Source of the DNA: Pelargonium nanum
Taxonomy: Eukaryota > Streptophyta > Magnoliopsida > Geraniales > Geraniaceae
Direction: 5' to 3'
Assembly: GCA_036897485.1 (NCBI GenBank)
Contig: JAYMTF010000542.1
Coordinates: forward strand, 1-34,087
DNA length: 34,087 bases
Below the pieces are notes generated by a model. That model had not been told where the DNA came from, did not search any database, and saw only the letters and a list, made by a program, of their open reading frames with translations. A program made the position numbers and the translations under genes. Below, piece after piece: positions 1 through 11,110 of this stretch. How positions within the stretch are numbered: the first letter of the stretch is position 1; each line of letters starts with the position of its first letter.

Positions 1-71
1 GCCTAAGCGATAAAATGTTTGGCTTAGATTCCTTTTCCTATATATATATAAGAGTTGAGTTGGCAATTTCG

Positions 72-415
72 TATTTAAAAGAGAAAATGTTCAGTTTAGT
101 CCCTAAAATATCTAAAACGTGCCGATCAAGTCTCTAAACTATCGATCGAGTCAATTTAGTCCAAATGTTTTCATAAACCGTGTCAAATAAGGACATTTTG
201 TCAAATTCATAGACGGAATCCGTTAGTTCCTGCTTACGTGTAATTTTTTATTTTTCTTTTTTAACGTATTTCGTCCATGAATTTGACGAGATGTCCTTAT
301 TTGACACGGTTTTCGAAAATATTTGGGCTAAATTAACTCGGTTGATAGTTTAGAGACTAAATAGGCACATTTTGAATAGTTCAAAAACTAGATTGAACGT
401 TTTTCCTATTTAAAA
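72..415. mobile_element. Mutator-like MITE with 9-bp target-site duplication
   Basis: The element body runs from 81 to 406 (326 bp). It is flanked by the perfect direct repeat TATTTAAAA at 72-80 and 407-415. Its ends are long imperfect inverted repeats: the left arm (about 81-225) and the right arm (about 270-406) share AAACCGTGTCAAATAAGGAC, the word CTCTAAACTATC and TCAAATTCAT, with only a short T-rich spacer between. No coding capacity is visible. A 9-bp duplication with long terminal inverted repeats is the usual signature of Mutator-like elements, so this is read as a non-autonomous, foldback-type MULE derivative. The duplication is still perfect, which suggests a fairly recent insertion. 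The superfamily is inferred from structure, not from a transposase. Confidence 0.82.
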
Positions 416-2088
416 AAAAAAATTTTGAGGTTGTGGAAGCAACAATCTAGGCTGTGGAAATAGCCTCTTCCAATTTATACTTAGATAAAATAGTTGTCAT
501 AAAATGATTATAATATAGTTATATACTAGTATTTGAAAATAGAAATGTAACGGTTAATTGATATGATTTTATTTTTATTTTTTTTTGGTTAGAAAAAGAC
601 AGAAAGTTGGCAAGCATATAATGGTAGAATTGATTAGACATGCAGCCATATTTATTTTTGGAAGTTAATTACTTTCATTTCATCATTTTCATGTGACAAA
701 ATTGAATTTTGATGTTTATAGTCTCAACTACTATTTTCTATCTTCTATGCATTTATTAATAATTACTCTTCAATGCATACCATATGGTGGATACTATTAA
801 TTGTTCTACAATTCATAACAAGTGTTTGTCATACCCCATTTTATTTTTTATTTTTCAATTCTTGATAGTCGAATTACTATCCTTTCAATTCTATTTTTTT
901 CAAAAATTGAACAAACACCCTAGGAAGAGATAAAAAAGAATATAAAATGTAACCGTTGAATATGAACGTAAATATGAATAAATATATAAGACAAACTAAT
1001 GAGGAGATATACCTCATTAAAAAAAATTACTCATATTCGCTTTAATGAATTTGTGGAAACCGAGTGACCTGCCAATCCTAAATTTTAATGAGTTGTCAAT
1101 ATGTTAATGGTGCCTTGACATAAACCAATTTTTATTTCACTTAAACTCCTTGCTCTAAAGGGTTCTCAAGAGATATCTACTATAACACTTGTTTGAAGTG
1201 TTGGATTTCAGATCAATATGACTCAACAATAACTAATTTTGCAAAATAAAATGGGCAATTTGTGGACACAAAGGTCATGTAAAGCTCCTGATTCTATGCT
1301 AAAAACAAGCCATTACTACCAAGTGCATGAGTTAGTTGAGCTCAACTTATGTTTGTTTTTGTTGTTGTTCAATATTAACTAGGATTCATTTCTTCTCTCA
1401 CCTACACTACCCAAAACCACCATCAGAGTTGAGAGAGCAATAACAGCTTATTGGTCTTAAATTGGCCAACAACTTTTCAACCTTCCTCTTCACACTCTCT
1501 CCTACCTCACAGTAACTATACATACTACAGAGAATCCAAACAAGCTCATCTACAAATGGCAATAACCAACTGTTTTGCCAGCTGCAACAGATGATGGGCC
1601 CTCTTCACATAAAACACAAAATTACTGTAATGTACTGCTCATTGCTCCACTTTAAATGGGATGGACCCTCTTCAGGACCAACCTTACCTAACCATCCAAA
1701 ACATATCTATGCCTTTGTGGTAATTTCTACACACAAATGCAAGCAACTGCAGATTTCAATTCTATAACCATCAAACAAGTTACTCACATGAGCAATAGTA
1801 AAATTTCCATTCAAGTAGAATTCATATACAATAACACTATAACAGTTGGCTAGTTAAACATTTCATTGCAGTCCAAATTGCAAGTTTAGTACATCAGTTA
1901 CTGAGTAATAAGAGACACTTCTTCCAAATTTTCCCAACTTACTTGACAATTCTGAGATGTTGAAGAGATACCATTGATAGTTAATTGATGTACTTATCTC
2001 CGGCCATTTGTAGATAACTTCCGGTACTATCATTTCTCTTCAATCTTTTGCGGCAAAACCTAATTTGGATATATGAGTAATTCTCAAC
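416..2088. other. AT-rich intergenic DNA and 3' flank of the receptor kinase gene
   Basis: No convincing reading frame, RNA gene or known repeat is seen. The part nearest 2088 must hold the 3' untranslated region of the minus-strand kinase gene. A canonical AATAAA signal is not visible close to the stop. AATGAA near 1860 and TGTA-type words near 1625 (minus strand) are weak alternatives, so the polyadenylation site is unresolved. Confidence 0.5.
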
Positions 2089-5000
2089 TCAAACAACGCT
2101 TCCATGGTCCGAGGCATCTTCGTAGTAATAAGGAGATAATTTTCCGTCTTTCTTGGCGAGTTTGGGTTGGTTTTCTGCGCCAAGTTCTTGCAACATTTTC
2201 ACCACTCTTCTCATGGAAGGACGGTTGATGGGGAGAGGACTGGTGCAAAGAAGGCCAACGTTGAGGACTTTGCATATTTCTTCTTTGAAGCAAGAATCCA
2301 TTTTCGGATCAATCACATGGTCCACTCCTTTCTGATCCAAAGTAGTGCACACCCACTTCACCAAGTCTCTCTCTCCGAATTCTGGGTCAACTGGGAGTCT
2401 CCCGGTCACGAGTTCCAGAATCACAACCCCAAAGCTGTATATGTCACTCTTCTCGTTCACTCGAAGTGTGTAGGCATATTCTGCAAGAAAATATAATGCT
2501 AAGTTTGTTGAACTCGCAATAGCAAAGTACGTACTAAATCAGGAAAACAAAAACATCCCAAGCATCTAATAGGACAATACTAATGGAATCTGATTTTCAC
2601 CTATGTACAAAACGGGATTGGGTTAAAATATTCTGATTCAATCTATGAATTAGTTATAACAGCAACGCATACGGGCAGTAGTTGGATCGCAAAAACTAAC
2701 ATATGTACACTGATCAATATATGAGCGATGGAATCTGAAAGCTTAGGTACTAAAATAAATATGAAAAGATTGTGTAAATCATGCAAAAGGATATATGAAA
2801 TGAGATAGCAGATCAGCAGCTAGGAATGGATACTAACCAGGAGCAATATAACCGCAAGAACCAGCAATGACAGACATGGATTTAGCTCCTTTTCCAGTAG
2901 CATCTACGACCTTGGCTACTCCAAAATCTGCAACTCGAGCCCCGTAATCTCCATCCAACAAGATATTGTTCGATTTCACATCTCTGTGAACGATCGGAGG
3001 CACACAATCATGATGCAGATAAGAGAGCCCCTCAGCAGCATCTAATGCAATTTTATACCTTGTTGGCCAATCCAACAAACCACCTTTGCTACTATGCAGC
3101 AAATCACCTAAGCTACCATTCGTCAAGAACTCGTAAACCAAAAGCTTGCACTCTCTTGTACTACAGCAACACCATAGCTTAACAATGTTCTTATGCCTAA
3201 TCTTTCCCAGAGTCTCAACTTCTGCATCGAAGCCATCATCTTTAACTGGACCCTTCTCAAGATCCCCATTTTTCAACCCTCCCCAAAGCTTCTTCACTGC
3301 AACAGCCTCTCCATTGCTTAGGACAACCTTGTAGACTTTCCCGGAGGCTCCACTTCCGATCACATTATCTTCATCAAGGCAATCCAAGATCTCGTATTCG
3401 CTGAAACCCAGTTTATGAAACGACATCAATGTCCATTTCGACTTGTCAATAGCCCTCTTGGCAATCTTGAAACTCCTGTATTTGAAGTAGAACCAAACCA
3501 CACCCACAACAAACACTAACCCCGCAAGAACGAAGATTGAGCGAAGCAACCAGATATAGCCCTGGGTCCTAACATCTTCATTGCCATCGCACGAACCATC
3601 CAAAGCTCCGCACAAACCGGGATTACCAAGAAAGCTATTCCTATATATTCCAATACCCAACAAAGGCGGAAGATCACCGGAGAGCCTATTATAAGACAAA
3701 TTGAGCTGATTGAGCTTCAAATTCTGAAACCCAACTGGGATTTTTCCGGAAAACTGGTTCGAAGAAAGATCAAGGTAGTTGAGCCCAGTCAACTTCCCGA
3801 TTTCCGCAGGGAGTTTCCCAGAGAACTCATTATTGGCCAATATCAGCTCATTGAGCCTCTTCCAAGACTCAATTCCACTTGGTAGCTCACCGGAGAGCCG
3901 GTTGTTTCGAAGATCAAGCCTTCCAAGCTGCCCGAGATTCACAATGCTATTAGGTAAAGACCCGCTTAACTTATTATCAGCCCCCGAAAAATCCACAAGA
4001 TTATCCAACCAACCGATCTCCTCCGGTATAGATCCTGAGAAGTTGTTCTTGGATATAACCAGAACCGATAGATTTGTTGCAGAAGCAATTGTCTTTGCAA
4101 TCGGACCGGACAGCAAGTTCCCAGTGAGCTCCAATAGGTTCACATGAGGCAGCCCCCACAAACCCTCCGGAACTTCGCCGGACAGCCGGTTGTGACCCAA
4201 CCGGAGACGAGTCAAAGACGTGCACTCGCTTAACGTCGCCGGAATTTCATCAGAAATGGAATTGTAAATCATGAGAAGCTCCTCCAACTCTCCCTTTTCA
4301 CACAGAGTTGCCGGAAGAGCGCCGGAGAACTGATTGCTGGAAAGGTCTATCCACCTCAGCGGCGAATTCTTGCCGAGATTTAGGGGCAATTTTCCTGTAA
4401 GGCTGTTCCTGAATAACCTGAGCTCGTACAAATTGGGCGATTCTGCGACTGCTTCCGGCAGGTTTCCGACCAAACGGTTCTCGTAAAGATTGAGACTCTC
4501 CAGCGGTAGCTGACACAGCTCCGGCGGAATGGTACCGGTCAACTGGTTCATGGACGCATCAAGCAGGCGCAATGCCGTCAAATTGGACCACCGGAGCGGC
4601 AAGTCTCCGGTGAGGGAGTTGTTGTAGAGCTCAATCTGCACCACACTGGTCAACCCAGAAATGGAATCCGGAATGGTACCCACTAATCCATTCAGCGCCA
4701 GGTCCAAGTCCCTGAGGTTCTTGAGTCGACCCAGCGAGTCAGGAATCGGACCCACCAGGTTACAGTCAGTGAGCCACAGCACCTCGAGGTTCGTCAAGTT
4801 CCCGAGCTCCGGCGGGACCTGGCCCGGAGAGAAGGGATTGTAGGAGAGATTGAGCATCTTCAAGGTGGAAATGTTGCCGAGAAAGGAGGGCACAGTCCCG
4901 TCGAGAAGGTTGTAAACAAGGGACAGGACTTCAAGGCTCCGGAAGGCCCCGAAAGAGTCGGGAATGTCGCCGGAGAAATTGTTGCCGGTGAAGTCGAGGT

Positions 5001-5430
5001 AGCGGAGATCGGGGAGGAGGCTGAGAGAGGGAGGGAGAGAACCGGTGAGGAGGTTCTGGGAGAGATCGAGGTGGCGGAGGCGGGAGCAGGAGGAGAGGTC
5101 GGGAGGGAGAGTGTCGTTGATGGAGTTGTTGAAGAGGGAGAGGAAGGAGAGATTGGGGAGGCGGCAGAGGAGAGAAGGGAAGGGGCCGGAGAGGGAGGAG
5201 CTGGAGAGGTCGAGGGAGACGACAGAGGAGAAGGCGTCGCAGGAGACGCCGAACCAGCTGCAGGGGTTGTCGTGGCGGTCGTTCCAGGAGGAGAGAGAGG
5301 AGAAGGGGTCGTCTAAGGAGAGCTTGACACTCTGCAAGTAGAGACCTTCTTGATTGAGAGAGAGAGAGGTGGAGAAGCAGAGGAAGACGACGACGAAGAA
5401 GAAGAAGAAGGAGGTGAGAAAAGGAGGCAT
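2089..5430 (-). CDS. HSL1: HAESA-like leucine-rich repeat receptor kinase (HSL1-type), two exons
   Basis: The coding sequence joins exon 1 (5430 down to 2838) to exon 2 (2480 down to 2089): 994 codons plus TGA, close to the length of Arabidopsis HSL1. The start is the ATG at 5430 because a signal peptide follows at once (MPP, then an F/V-rich core to about residue 24); an upstream in-frame ATG at 5532 would bury it. Then come the LRR N-cap with C57 and C64, about 20 LRRs, R408-x-R410 (the RxR pair that in HAESA binds the C-terminus of IDA-type peptides), the C607/C614 pair and a membrane span near 628-650. The kinase has G692-S-G-A-S-G697, K713 (VAVKK), E737, HRDVKSNN from 815 and DFG at 835-837. 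It ends with the family tail GKLSPYY. By family knowledge it is a plasma-membrane receptor for IDA/IDL or CLE9/10-like peptides acting with SERK co-receptors in abscission or stomatal lineage control. HSL1 over HAE/HSL2 rests on exon-2 wording such as VNEKSDIYSFGVVILE and LNVGLLCTSPLPINRPSM. No break is visible. Confidence 0.95.
2481..2837 (-). other. Single phase-1 intron of the HSL1-type gene
   Basis: On the minus strand the donor is GTTAGT after CTCCTG, and the acceptor is TTTCTTGCAG before AATATGCC. Splicing rebuilds the APE codon of the kinase activation segment (G|AA, residue 865) and restores the motif GYIAPEYAYTLRV. Without splicing the frame ends at once (APG then stop). The intron is 357 bp and AT-rich. 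Its position within the APE codon of subdomain VIII fits the HAESA group as I know it. Confidence 0.95.
5356..5412. repeat. GA and GAA microsatellites inside the signal-peptide codons
   Basis: The plus strand shows (GA)n at about 5356-5368 and (GAA)n at about 5395-5412. On the coding strand these are CT/TTC runs that encode the phenylalanine- and serine-rich signal peptide and the residues just after it. Length change in steps of three would alter the hydrophobic core without breaking the frame. Confidence 0.75.
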
Positions 5431-5764
5431 TTTTGGTGGTCTCTGTGTGTGGTACAGAGACCGTCGTCTTCTTGGGAGTGTGTGTGAGTGGGCTGTGAGG
5501 TGTTTCAGTGTTTCAGTTTGGTGTGGTGTCAAATATATGTGAGTAGCTTTTGTTTTTGTTTTGAAATAATGTTTAGGCCGTCACGCTCTGTGTGTAAAAA
5601 AGAAAAATGATAATGTTTAGGCCTGAGAATAGATTGAGAAAGCGATAATTACTTTTGGGAACATGTTTTGTATGTAGGATGGATATGGATGGAGTAGAAT
5701 GCTATATCAATGTAACTTCTGCTTCAATCAACTCTACACTTAGGTCATCTGTGTTGGGGGCTCC
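5431..5764. other. 5' flank of the receptor kinase gene
   Basis: This holds the leader and proximal promoter of the minus-strand kinase gene, then short AT-rich sequence up to the LINE remnant. The word ATAATGTTTAGGCC occurs twice (about 5567-5580 and 5610-5623), a small local duplication. No other gene is seen. Confidence 0.5.
5530..5540 (-). promoter_or_regulatory. Candidate TATA box of the HSL1-type gene
   Basis: The minus strand reads ACATATATTTG about 100 bp upstream of the start codon. That spacing would allow a 5' untranslated region of roughly 70 bases. It is a weak, AT-type match and no start-site data exist. Confidence 0.35.
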
Positions 5765-7745
5765 CCAACTCATGACTGAACGCTTCTAAAATTGCAATGA
5801 TGTCTGCTCGAGGGTTTGAAACTTGCTTGAGCAATGGAGAAGAGGGAGCCTTGTATGTTTCGCACAAGAAGCTCAGGGTCAGGCCTGCCTCTGTTAAAGC
5901 GAATATCATTTCGATTCAACCAAATGCACCAAAGGAAAATTAGGCTGCAAGCTTTCTTGAGTTTCTTTGTTGGCTTGCATTTGAGGATGGACGACCATTG
6001 CTGCAACAGCTCTAGGACCGAGAGGGGTACAACAGCGGACACAGACCACCACGAGAGAACCGAAACCCAAATTGAGGACACCCACGAACATCCCAACAAA
6101 ATATGAACACATTCCTCGAATGCAGAGTGGCAGAAAACGCAGCGACAATCTGCTAATGGGATTCTAAGACCCCTGTTTTCCAAAAATGAGCTCGTTGGAA
6201 TGCTTCAGAGAGCAGCCAACATGCAAACGTTTGTATTTTTGGGGGCACAATTGGATTCCATAGAAGACGTGCACAAGGGATTAGAATCTCTTAGTTGGGC
6301 TGAGATATGTACGAGAAAGCTTTCCTCAATGTGAAGCCTTTCCTTGGATCTGGTTTCCAAATGAGCCTGTCAGGCTTAAGAGCATGTAGAGTTACTCCAA
6401 CGATTTTGGAGAGCAGATCTTCTAGCGTGACTTCTTCCCAACAACAGAGACTTCTTCGAAAGTGGAAAGCCCAGGGGTGATAGATTAGGGTTATGGAAAA
6501 AGCTGACTGACATACTTGTTATCTTTGCACAATGTGAAGAGTCTTGGGTATAATACGTGCACAAGGGATTAGAATCTTTTAGTTGGGCTGAGATATGTAC
6601 GAGAAAGCTTTCCTCGATGTGAAACCTTTCCTTGGATCTGGTTTCCAAATGAGCCTGTCAGGCTTAAGAGCATGTAGAGTTACTCCAACGATTTTGGAGA
6701 GCAGATCTTCTAGCGTGGCTTCTTCCCAACAATAGAAACTCCTTCGAAAGTGGAAAGCCCAAGGGTGATAGATTAGGGTTATGGAAAAAGCTGACTGACA
6801 TACTGTTATCTTTGCACAATGTGAAGAGTCTTGGGTATAATTTCGCATAAGACCTCTCTGGTATCCAACAATCCAACCAAAATCTGATTTGTTTGCCATT
6901 GCCGAGGGATCAAGTGAAGTTTTGTTGGCCGATCAACTGGAGGATGGACGTGGAGTTCTTGATGTTGATGATGTCTCTTAGCACCGTAGAGGTACCTTTT
7001 GAGGCTAGGTGTTCCATGCTCCAGTCCATCGGATCCCGACTGTACTTATTCCAGATTAATCCCTTCCAAAGCGAGTTTGGGTTGATGTCGTAATGCCACC
7101 ACCATTTGGCGAGGAGGCATGCATTGACAATGGTGAGTTTCTAGATCCCTAAGTCGCCCATGCGCTTGCTTGTAGTTATTGTGCTCCAACAGACTTTATG
7201 AAGTTTTTTGGATGTGTTGGAACCACCCCATAAAAACCTCCTTTCTATAGCCTCCATGAAGTTAATCACTCACTTGGGAGCCTTGAAAATAAACATATAG
7301 TACAACAGCGAGGAGGATAGGGAAACTTTGATCAGAGTGACTCGCCCACCAAGGGAGATAAAATTGCTTTGCCACATATCAAACCTAGATCAAAATTTAG
7401 AGAAGATGGACTCCCATGTATTGATCATGTTAGGGTTTGCGCCAAGATGGAGTCCTAAGTATTTGATCGGGAGATTTCCATATTTGCAGCCCATGAGTGC
7501 AGCGAGATCAACGTCCAGCCCAACGTTCAGAGGAATTAGAATCAATTTGCTGAAATTAATGCTTAGGCCTGATAGCAGTTCGAAGAAGATGAGGGTTTTT
7601 TTAATGTTGTTGAGCTCCGGTTTCGGATTTGATGCATTGACAAAGAGGATGGTGTCATTTGCAAATTGCAAGTGTGAAATCTGGACGTCCCCAACCGAGA
7701 TGCCTTTGAACTTTCCCATTGCCAAAGCCTTACAAATTAACACAA
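5765..7745 (-). pseudogene. LINE (L1-type) ORF2 remnant: reverse transcriptase and zf-RVT C-terminus
   Basis: Read on the minus strand from 7745 down, broken frames give a continuous plant L1 ORF2 C-terminal half. First is the RT block ISHLQFANDTILF (7690-7640), where the usual FADD catalytic motif reads FAND. Next come a 'KYLGLHLG' block and a stretch matching 'FISLGGRVTLIKVSLSS' and 'LLAKWWW' (about 7400-7090). The region with PDRLIWKPDPRKGF follows, then a zf-RVT-like end with CRCVFCHSAFEECVHILLGC and IWLNRNDIRF (6183-5770). Stops and frame changes are frequent. The endonuclease and early RT are absent, and no poly-A tail is seen at the 5760 end, so both ends are truncated. The element would have copied itself by target-primed reverse transcription; it cannot do so now. 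Confidence 0.88.
6267..6841. repeat. 288-bp tandem duplication inside the LINE remnant
   Basis: Copy 1 is 6267-6554 and copy 2 is 6555-6841, joined head to tail with no spacer. Both begin ACGTGCACAAGGGATTAGAA and end TTGGGTATAAT. I count about eight substitutions and one single-base deletion (ACTTGTT against ACTGTT), so the copies are about 97% identical. The duplication repeats the ORF2 segment with PDRLIWKPDPRKGF on the minus strand. Confidence 0.93.
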
Positions 7746-8880
7746 GTTTTCATCTTCCGTCTTTTAGTTTTCTCAGAATAAGATATCAATGGTGATATTT
7801 TCATTTTGATGGTCAACTATGATAGAAAACGAGTCGAATTTCGAAGTCTTAAACAATCTGTGGACAGTTCTAATAAATTGGAAGGCTTGAAAATTTTAAA
7901 GTTTCAACGAAACTCGGTGAGCTCAGCCTAGATTCGGTGGCGAGTCAAGGCAGATAGTTGAGGCGGTGGAGAAATGAACAACAGATCTAACCTGGTATGG
8001 TCAAATCTATGATTGCCTCGCGATGACGATGGTCGGCGGAGGTACGAAGGTCATCAGTAGGAGGTGAAGCTCGGTGATGGATCTCTTCGGTGTTGTCGGA
8101 CAGGGCTCTCGGTTAAGGTTGGGGTTTAGTTATAGGGGAATTCATCTTCATGGGAGATGGCTTCTTTACTGCTCGTCTTGGGTTGAGTATTGACATTAGC
8201 ACAACAATGCCTAATAAATCGTGGTTCATTGGTTCAACGTTCATCTCGATTAGACTTTAAAAGCAAAATTTTAGTGACTCGCCAAAGAAAAATACTGAAT
8301 ATGTTGTGGTTTGGATCCACCTCACGTCTGCCGATTGAGTACTACAACATGGACATTCGTCTAAAAATTGGGGCAAGTTTGGGAGTTTTGAAAATTGATA
8401 TCAAAATAAAAAGTGGAGAGAGAAAATCATGCCAGATTATATATTCAAGTGGACATTCGCATATGGGTAATTACCCACATTACTTTGGGGTCTTTTGAAC
8501 AGAAACTTGGGTAAGAGAACACCTAGATCTACTTCAGTTGAAATAATTTAGGTCATAAACTGCTATCATATCATTTAGTGAGCATTGATATACCTAAATT
8601 CATTGATTCTTTGACTAAAGGTTGTTCTAAAGAAGCTACTTCCAAGATTCTTTTCTTTGCTAAATATATTATTCTGTATGCTATGAAACCTAGGTTTCTT
8701 GATCCACCTAGAGAATCTGTGGGATCTTGGATCCTTGTGAGTTCAAGGAAGAAAACAAATAGTAGGGTCTTCATAGTTAGTCAGAATGAAAAAGTTTAGA
8801 TGAGCGGGAGAGAAATGAAAATTCAAATTTCAAATCAACATCACATTAGCAACTCCCCAAACCTCTACTATTTATGTGTC
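7746..8880. other. Unassigned DNA between two LINE remnants
   Basis: No intact gene is seen. The part 7900-8120 is GC-richer and unlike its surroundings, but carries no recognisable domain. In 8571-8799 a plus-strand frame reads IDIPKFIDSLTKGCSKEA, which weakly recalls the C-terminal 'DPLTKGL' block of Ty1/copia polyproteins. This is too little to call. Confidence 0.35.
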
Positions 8881-9074
8881 TTTTTTTTATAAGCAAGCGG
8901 TATCTTTTATATTATTAACCCGAAGGTTACATTAAAAGTGCAAAGGAATAAAACCAAAAGGGTGATCTTAACCCGTCAACCCAAATATGGGAGAGGGTTA
9001 GAGACCCAACTTGAAAGAGGAAAATCAATACAATGAGAAGAAAGTAAAGAGAAACAAAAGCTCTTGATGCACAG

Positions 9075-9471
9075 GATCGTTTCCTCCACCCTCGGGAACT
9101 GATCACGGAAATTAAGCATAACGCGTCCCAAACTTTTCAGAAATACTTGATATTAACAAAAACTGACATGAAAAGGGTTCTCAGTGACCCATTACAACAA
9201 CAAAATTGGAATCAATGACAGATGACGAAAAAGTGAACAAATCCGAGTCCCAAAGAGTAACGATACCACCTTAGCGACCCTGAGACGATGAGTAGCAAAA
9301 TTTCATGGTCTGAATATGCCAGAAACTCTTACCCAAGTAGGAGAAAATTGTATGCAACTTACTTTCCTGCAAGAACACCACATTATACTTGATTTTCCTA
9401 AGGAGAGACCAAAGACGATCCCTCTTGTGCTGCGCCTAGGCACCTCGTATGTTCCATGAGAGAAGACACAT
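9075..9471 (-). pseudogene. LINE ORF2 N-terminus: APE-type endonuclease fragment
   Basis: It starts at an ATG at 9471, 56 bases after the ORF1 stop, the usual spacing for an L1-type bicistronic transcript. The frame opens MCLLSWNIRGA and continues with RLWSLLRKIKYNVVFLQESK. These are the Asn and Glu motifs (SWN, QES/QET) of the AP-like endonuclease that nicks the target. Stops interrupt it, and it loses similarity near 9075, where the reverse transcriptase should follow but does not. Confidence 0.78.
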
Positions 9472-9527
9472 TACGACTATGCTGGCGGAGGAGCTTCTAA
9501 TCAATGGCGTGATCCGTCCTCGATGAC

Positions 9528-11104
9528 TCAAAACCTTTCAACAATAGTAGTCTCCAAACCCTGAGCCCGTGCCCCCAAACTCTTACAAACGTCCCAAAGA
9601 GTCGTAGCGAACGTTGTTGGTGAGGAAATTTTGTGCCGATCCTTGATAACCGGTGAAGATGGAGCGTTCAGTGCAGGGTTGTTCTGTTGAATCCGATTAC
9701 GCAAGACCACACGCTTAGGAGGAGGTAAACTGATGACCAAGGGTTTTAAATGAAGTGAATTAACGTTCATGGGGACATGTCGTGAACTCGACAACCCAAA
9801 AATAATGTGTTCAGAAGAGGAGACGTGATTTGGAGCTGTTTCCTTAGCATGAACAATGTCGTTGTTTCAGGTAAGCCTAGGGTTAGAGTCATGTGGGCTT
9901 ACAATATTAGCTAGGGGACCAATTTGTACAGAACTGTCAACCGAATCAGAGACATGAAAATTATCACTCCTATGTGAGGCCATGGAAGGACTTCTCGGCG
10001 AGCTGGGTTTGGAGGAGCTCGGCGTTGCAATGGAGGGAACTGAAGTCGTGAAGGGGTGCACATCAAAACCTGAACATTCGGAGACAACAATGTTGAAAGT
10101 CGAGCCCTGAGCTTTAGCGATACTTCCTCCGAGATAGTCTTAAAAGAAAGAACATGAACATAGAGATGTACTTGATCCAAGGAGTGCCCATGCACAAACT
10201 TATGGTGAACGAAAAGAAAATCGCCAAAAAATTTGGATATATTCCGCAGAGTATTGATATGCCAAGCCTGAATCGGAAGCTCCTGAACTGATAACCAGCA
10301 AAAACGTCAACCCTTACGTTTGAGATGATTCCAATCATGGAACGAGCAAAATCATTGCAATAACCACGACCAATTCGAGTCTTTCATGGCTAACAATAAG
10401 CTCTCATCCGAGAAAGATAGAGCGATCACACGATAACCCAAAGTAAGCATCAAAATTTCAGTCACACCTTCCACCACTAATGATTCATGGACAAAATTCG
10501 CAGAGACGGCTGAGCGAAAGACAACCAAAATGCTCCAGCGGAGCTTAACGACAATGCACTTAGATGAGAATCCCACACAGCTCGATCGTCCAAGAGTAGG
10601 AAGTGATGGCAGTCCTGCTGAAATGGAATTATTAGGGTTTCTCATGCCATGGGCGGTCCTTGGATCAGAGAAAGCTGGATCACGTCCGGAGGCTGGATCA
10701 CGTCGACCTGACAGTGGAGCTTGACTCTCCGCCCTATATGATTGTTGCCAGTCATCAGAAGGGCCTCTTGCCCAATCAATGATGAGGAAATATTCGAGAA
10801 GAGACGTGTTGTTAAAAATGTTCAAAACCCTAGACGCCTCCAATTGAGATGAGAAAGAAACAAACCCAAATTTGTGACCTAAAAAGTTAGGGTTCCTCGG
10901 CACGACACAATCGACTACAGGTGCGTGTCTACGAAAAATATCCCCCAACCAACGAGTATGCATAGCTTGTGGGAGATTCCCCACCTATAGAGTGAACCGG
11001 CGAGAGGACATTGCATCAAAAGAGCGTCGCCCTGATCTAGGGTTTCAATGACGGCGGCTTTTAAATGTCACATATCGGCGCCAGCGGTTTCCCTGGTCTC
11101 TCAT
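9528..11104 (-). pseudogene. LINE ORF1 remnant with RRM-like domain
   Basis: The N-terminal part reads as an RNA-recognition motif. An RNP2-like VGNLPQAMHTRWLGD follows an in-frame stop at about 10985, and an RNP1-like KFGFVSFSS lies at about 10855. A second conserved region ends SDESLLLAMKDSNWSWLLQ (about 10352). Past it, in shifted frames, lies the basic and proline/serine-rich C-terminal part to 9528. Plant L1 elements of one major type carry such an RRM in ORF1, whose product packages element RNA. At least one internal stop and several frame changes make it a pseudogene. A plus-strand relative lies at 17445-18450. Confidence 0.8.
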
Positions 11105-11110
11105 GGTCAT

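Larger units (their letters stand above)
8881..11110 (-). mobile_element. Internally deleted LINE: ORF1, ORF2 endonuclease, 3' UTR and tail
   Basis: This is a minus-strand L1-type element. In order it holds ORF1 (about 11104-9528), the start of ORF2 with an endonuclease (9471 to about 9075), and a short 3' region ending in TACCGCTTGCTTATAAAAAA (the oligo-A is the T-run at 8881-8888). The RT part of ORF2 is missing, so the endonuclease runs almost straight into the 3' untranslated region. A possible target-site duplication is CTAT(T/C)TATGTGTC at 8868-8880 and 11391-11403. If that is right, the element's 5' end extends to about 11390. All frames are decayed. Confidence 0.78.

Noticed and set aside
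5045..5341. Plus-strand frame of 98 codons opposite the kinase exon
   Set aside because: It is an arginine/glutamate-rich shadow of the purine-skewed antisense strand of exon 1.
5430..5532. Upstream in-frame ATG at 5532 for the kinase gene
   Set aside because: It would put 34 polar residues before the signal peptide and overlaps the likely TATA region, so the ATG at 5430 is preferred.
7328..7795. Plus-strand frame of 155 codons
   Set aside because: It lies antisense to recognisable LINE reverse transcriptase sequence and has no domain of its own.
8571..8799. Possible Ty1/copia C-terminal fragment (SLTKGCSKEA)
   Set aside because: Only one short motif resembles the family and nothing around it supports a copia element.
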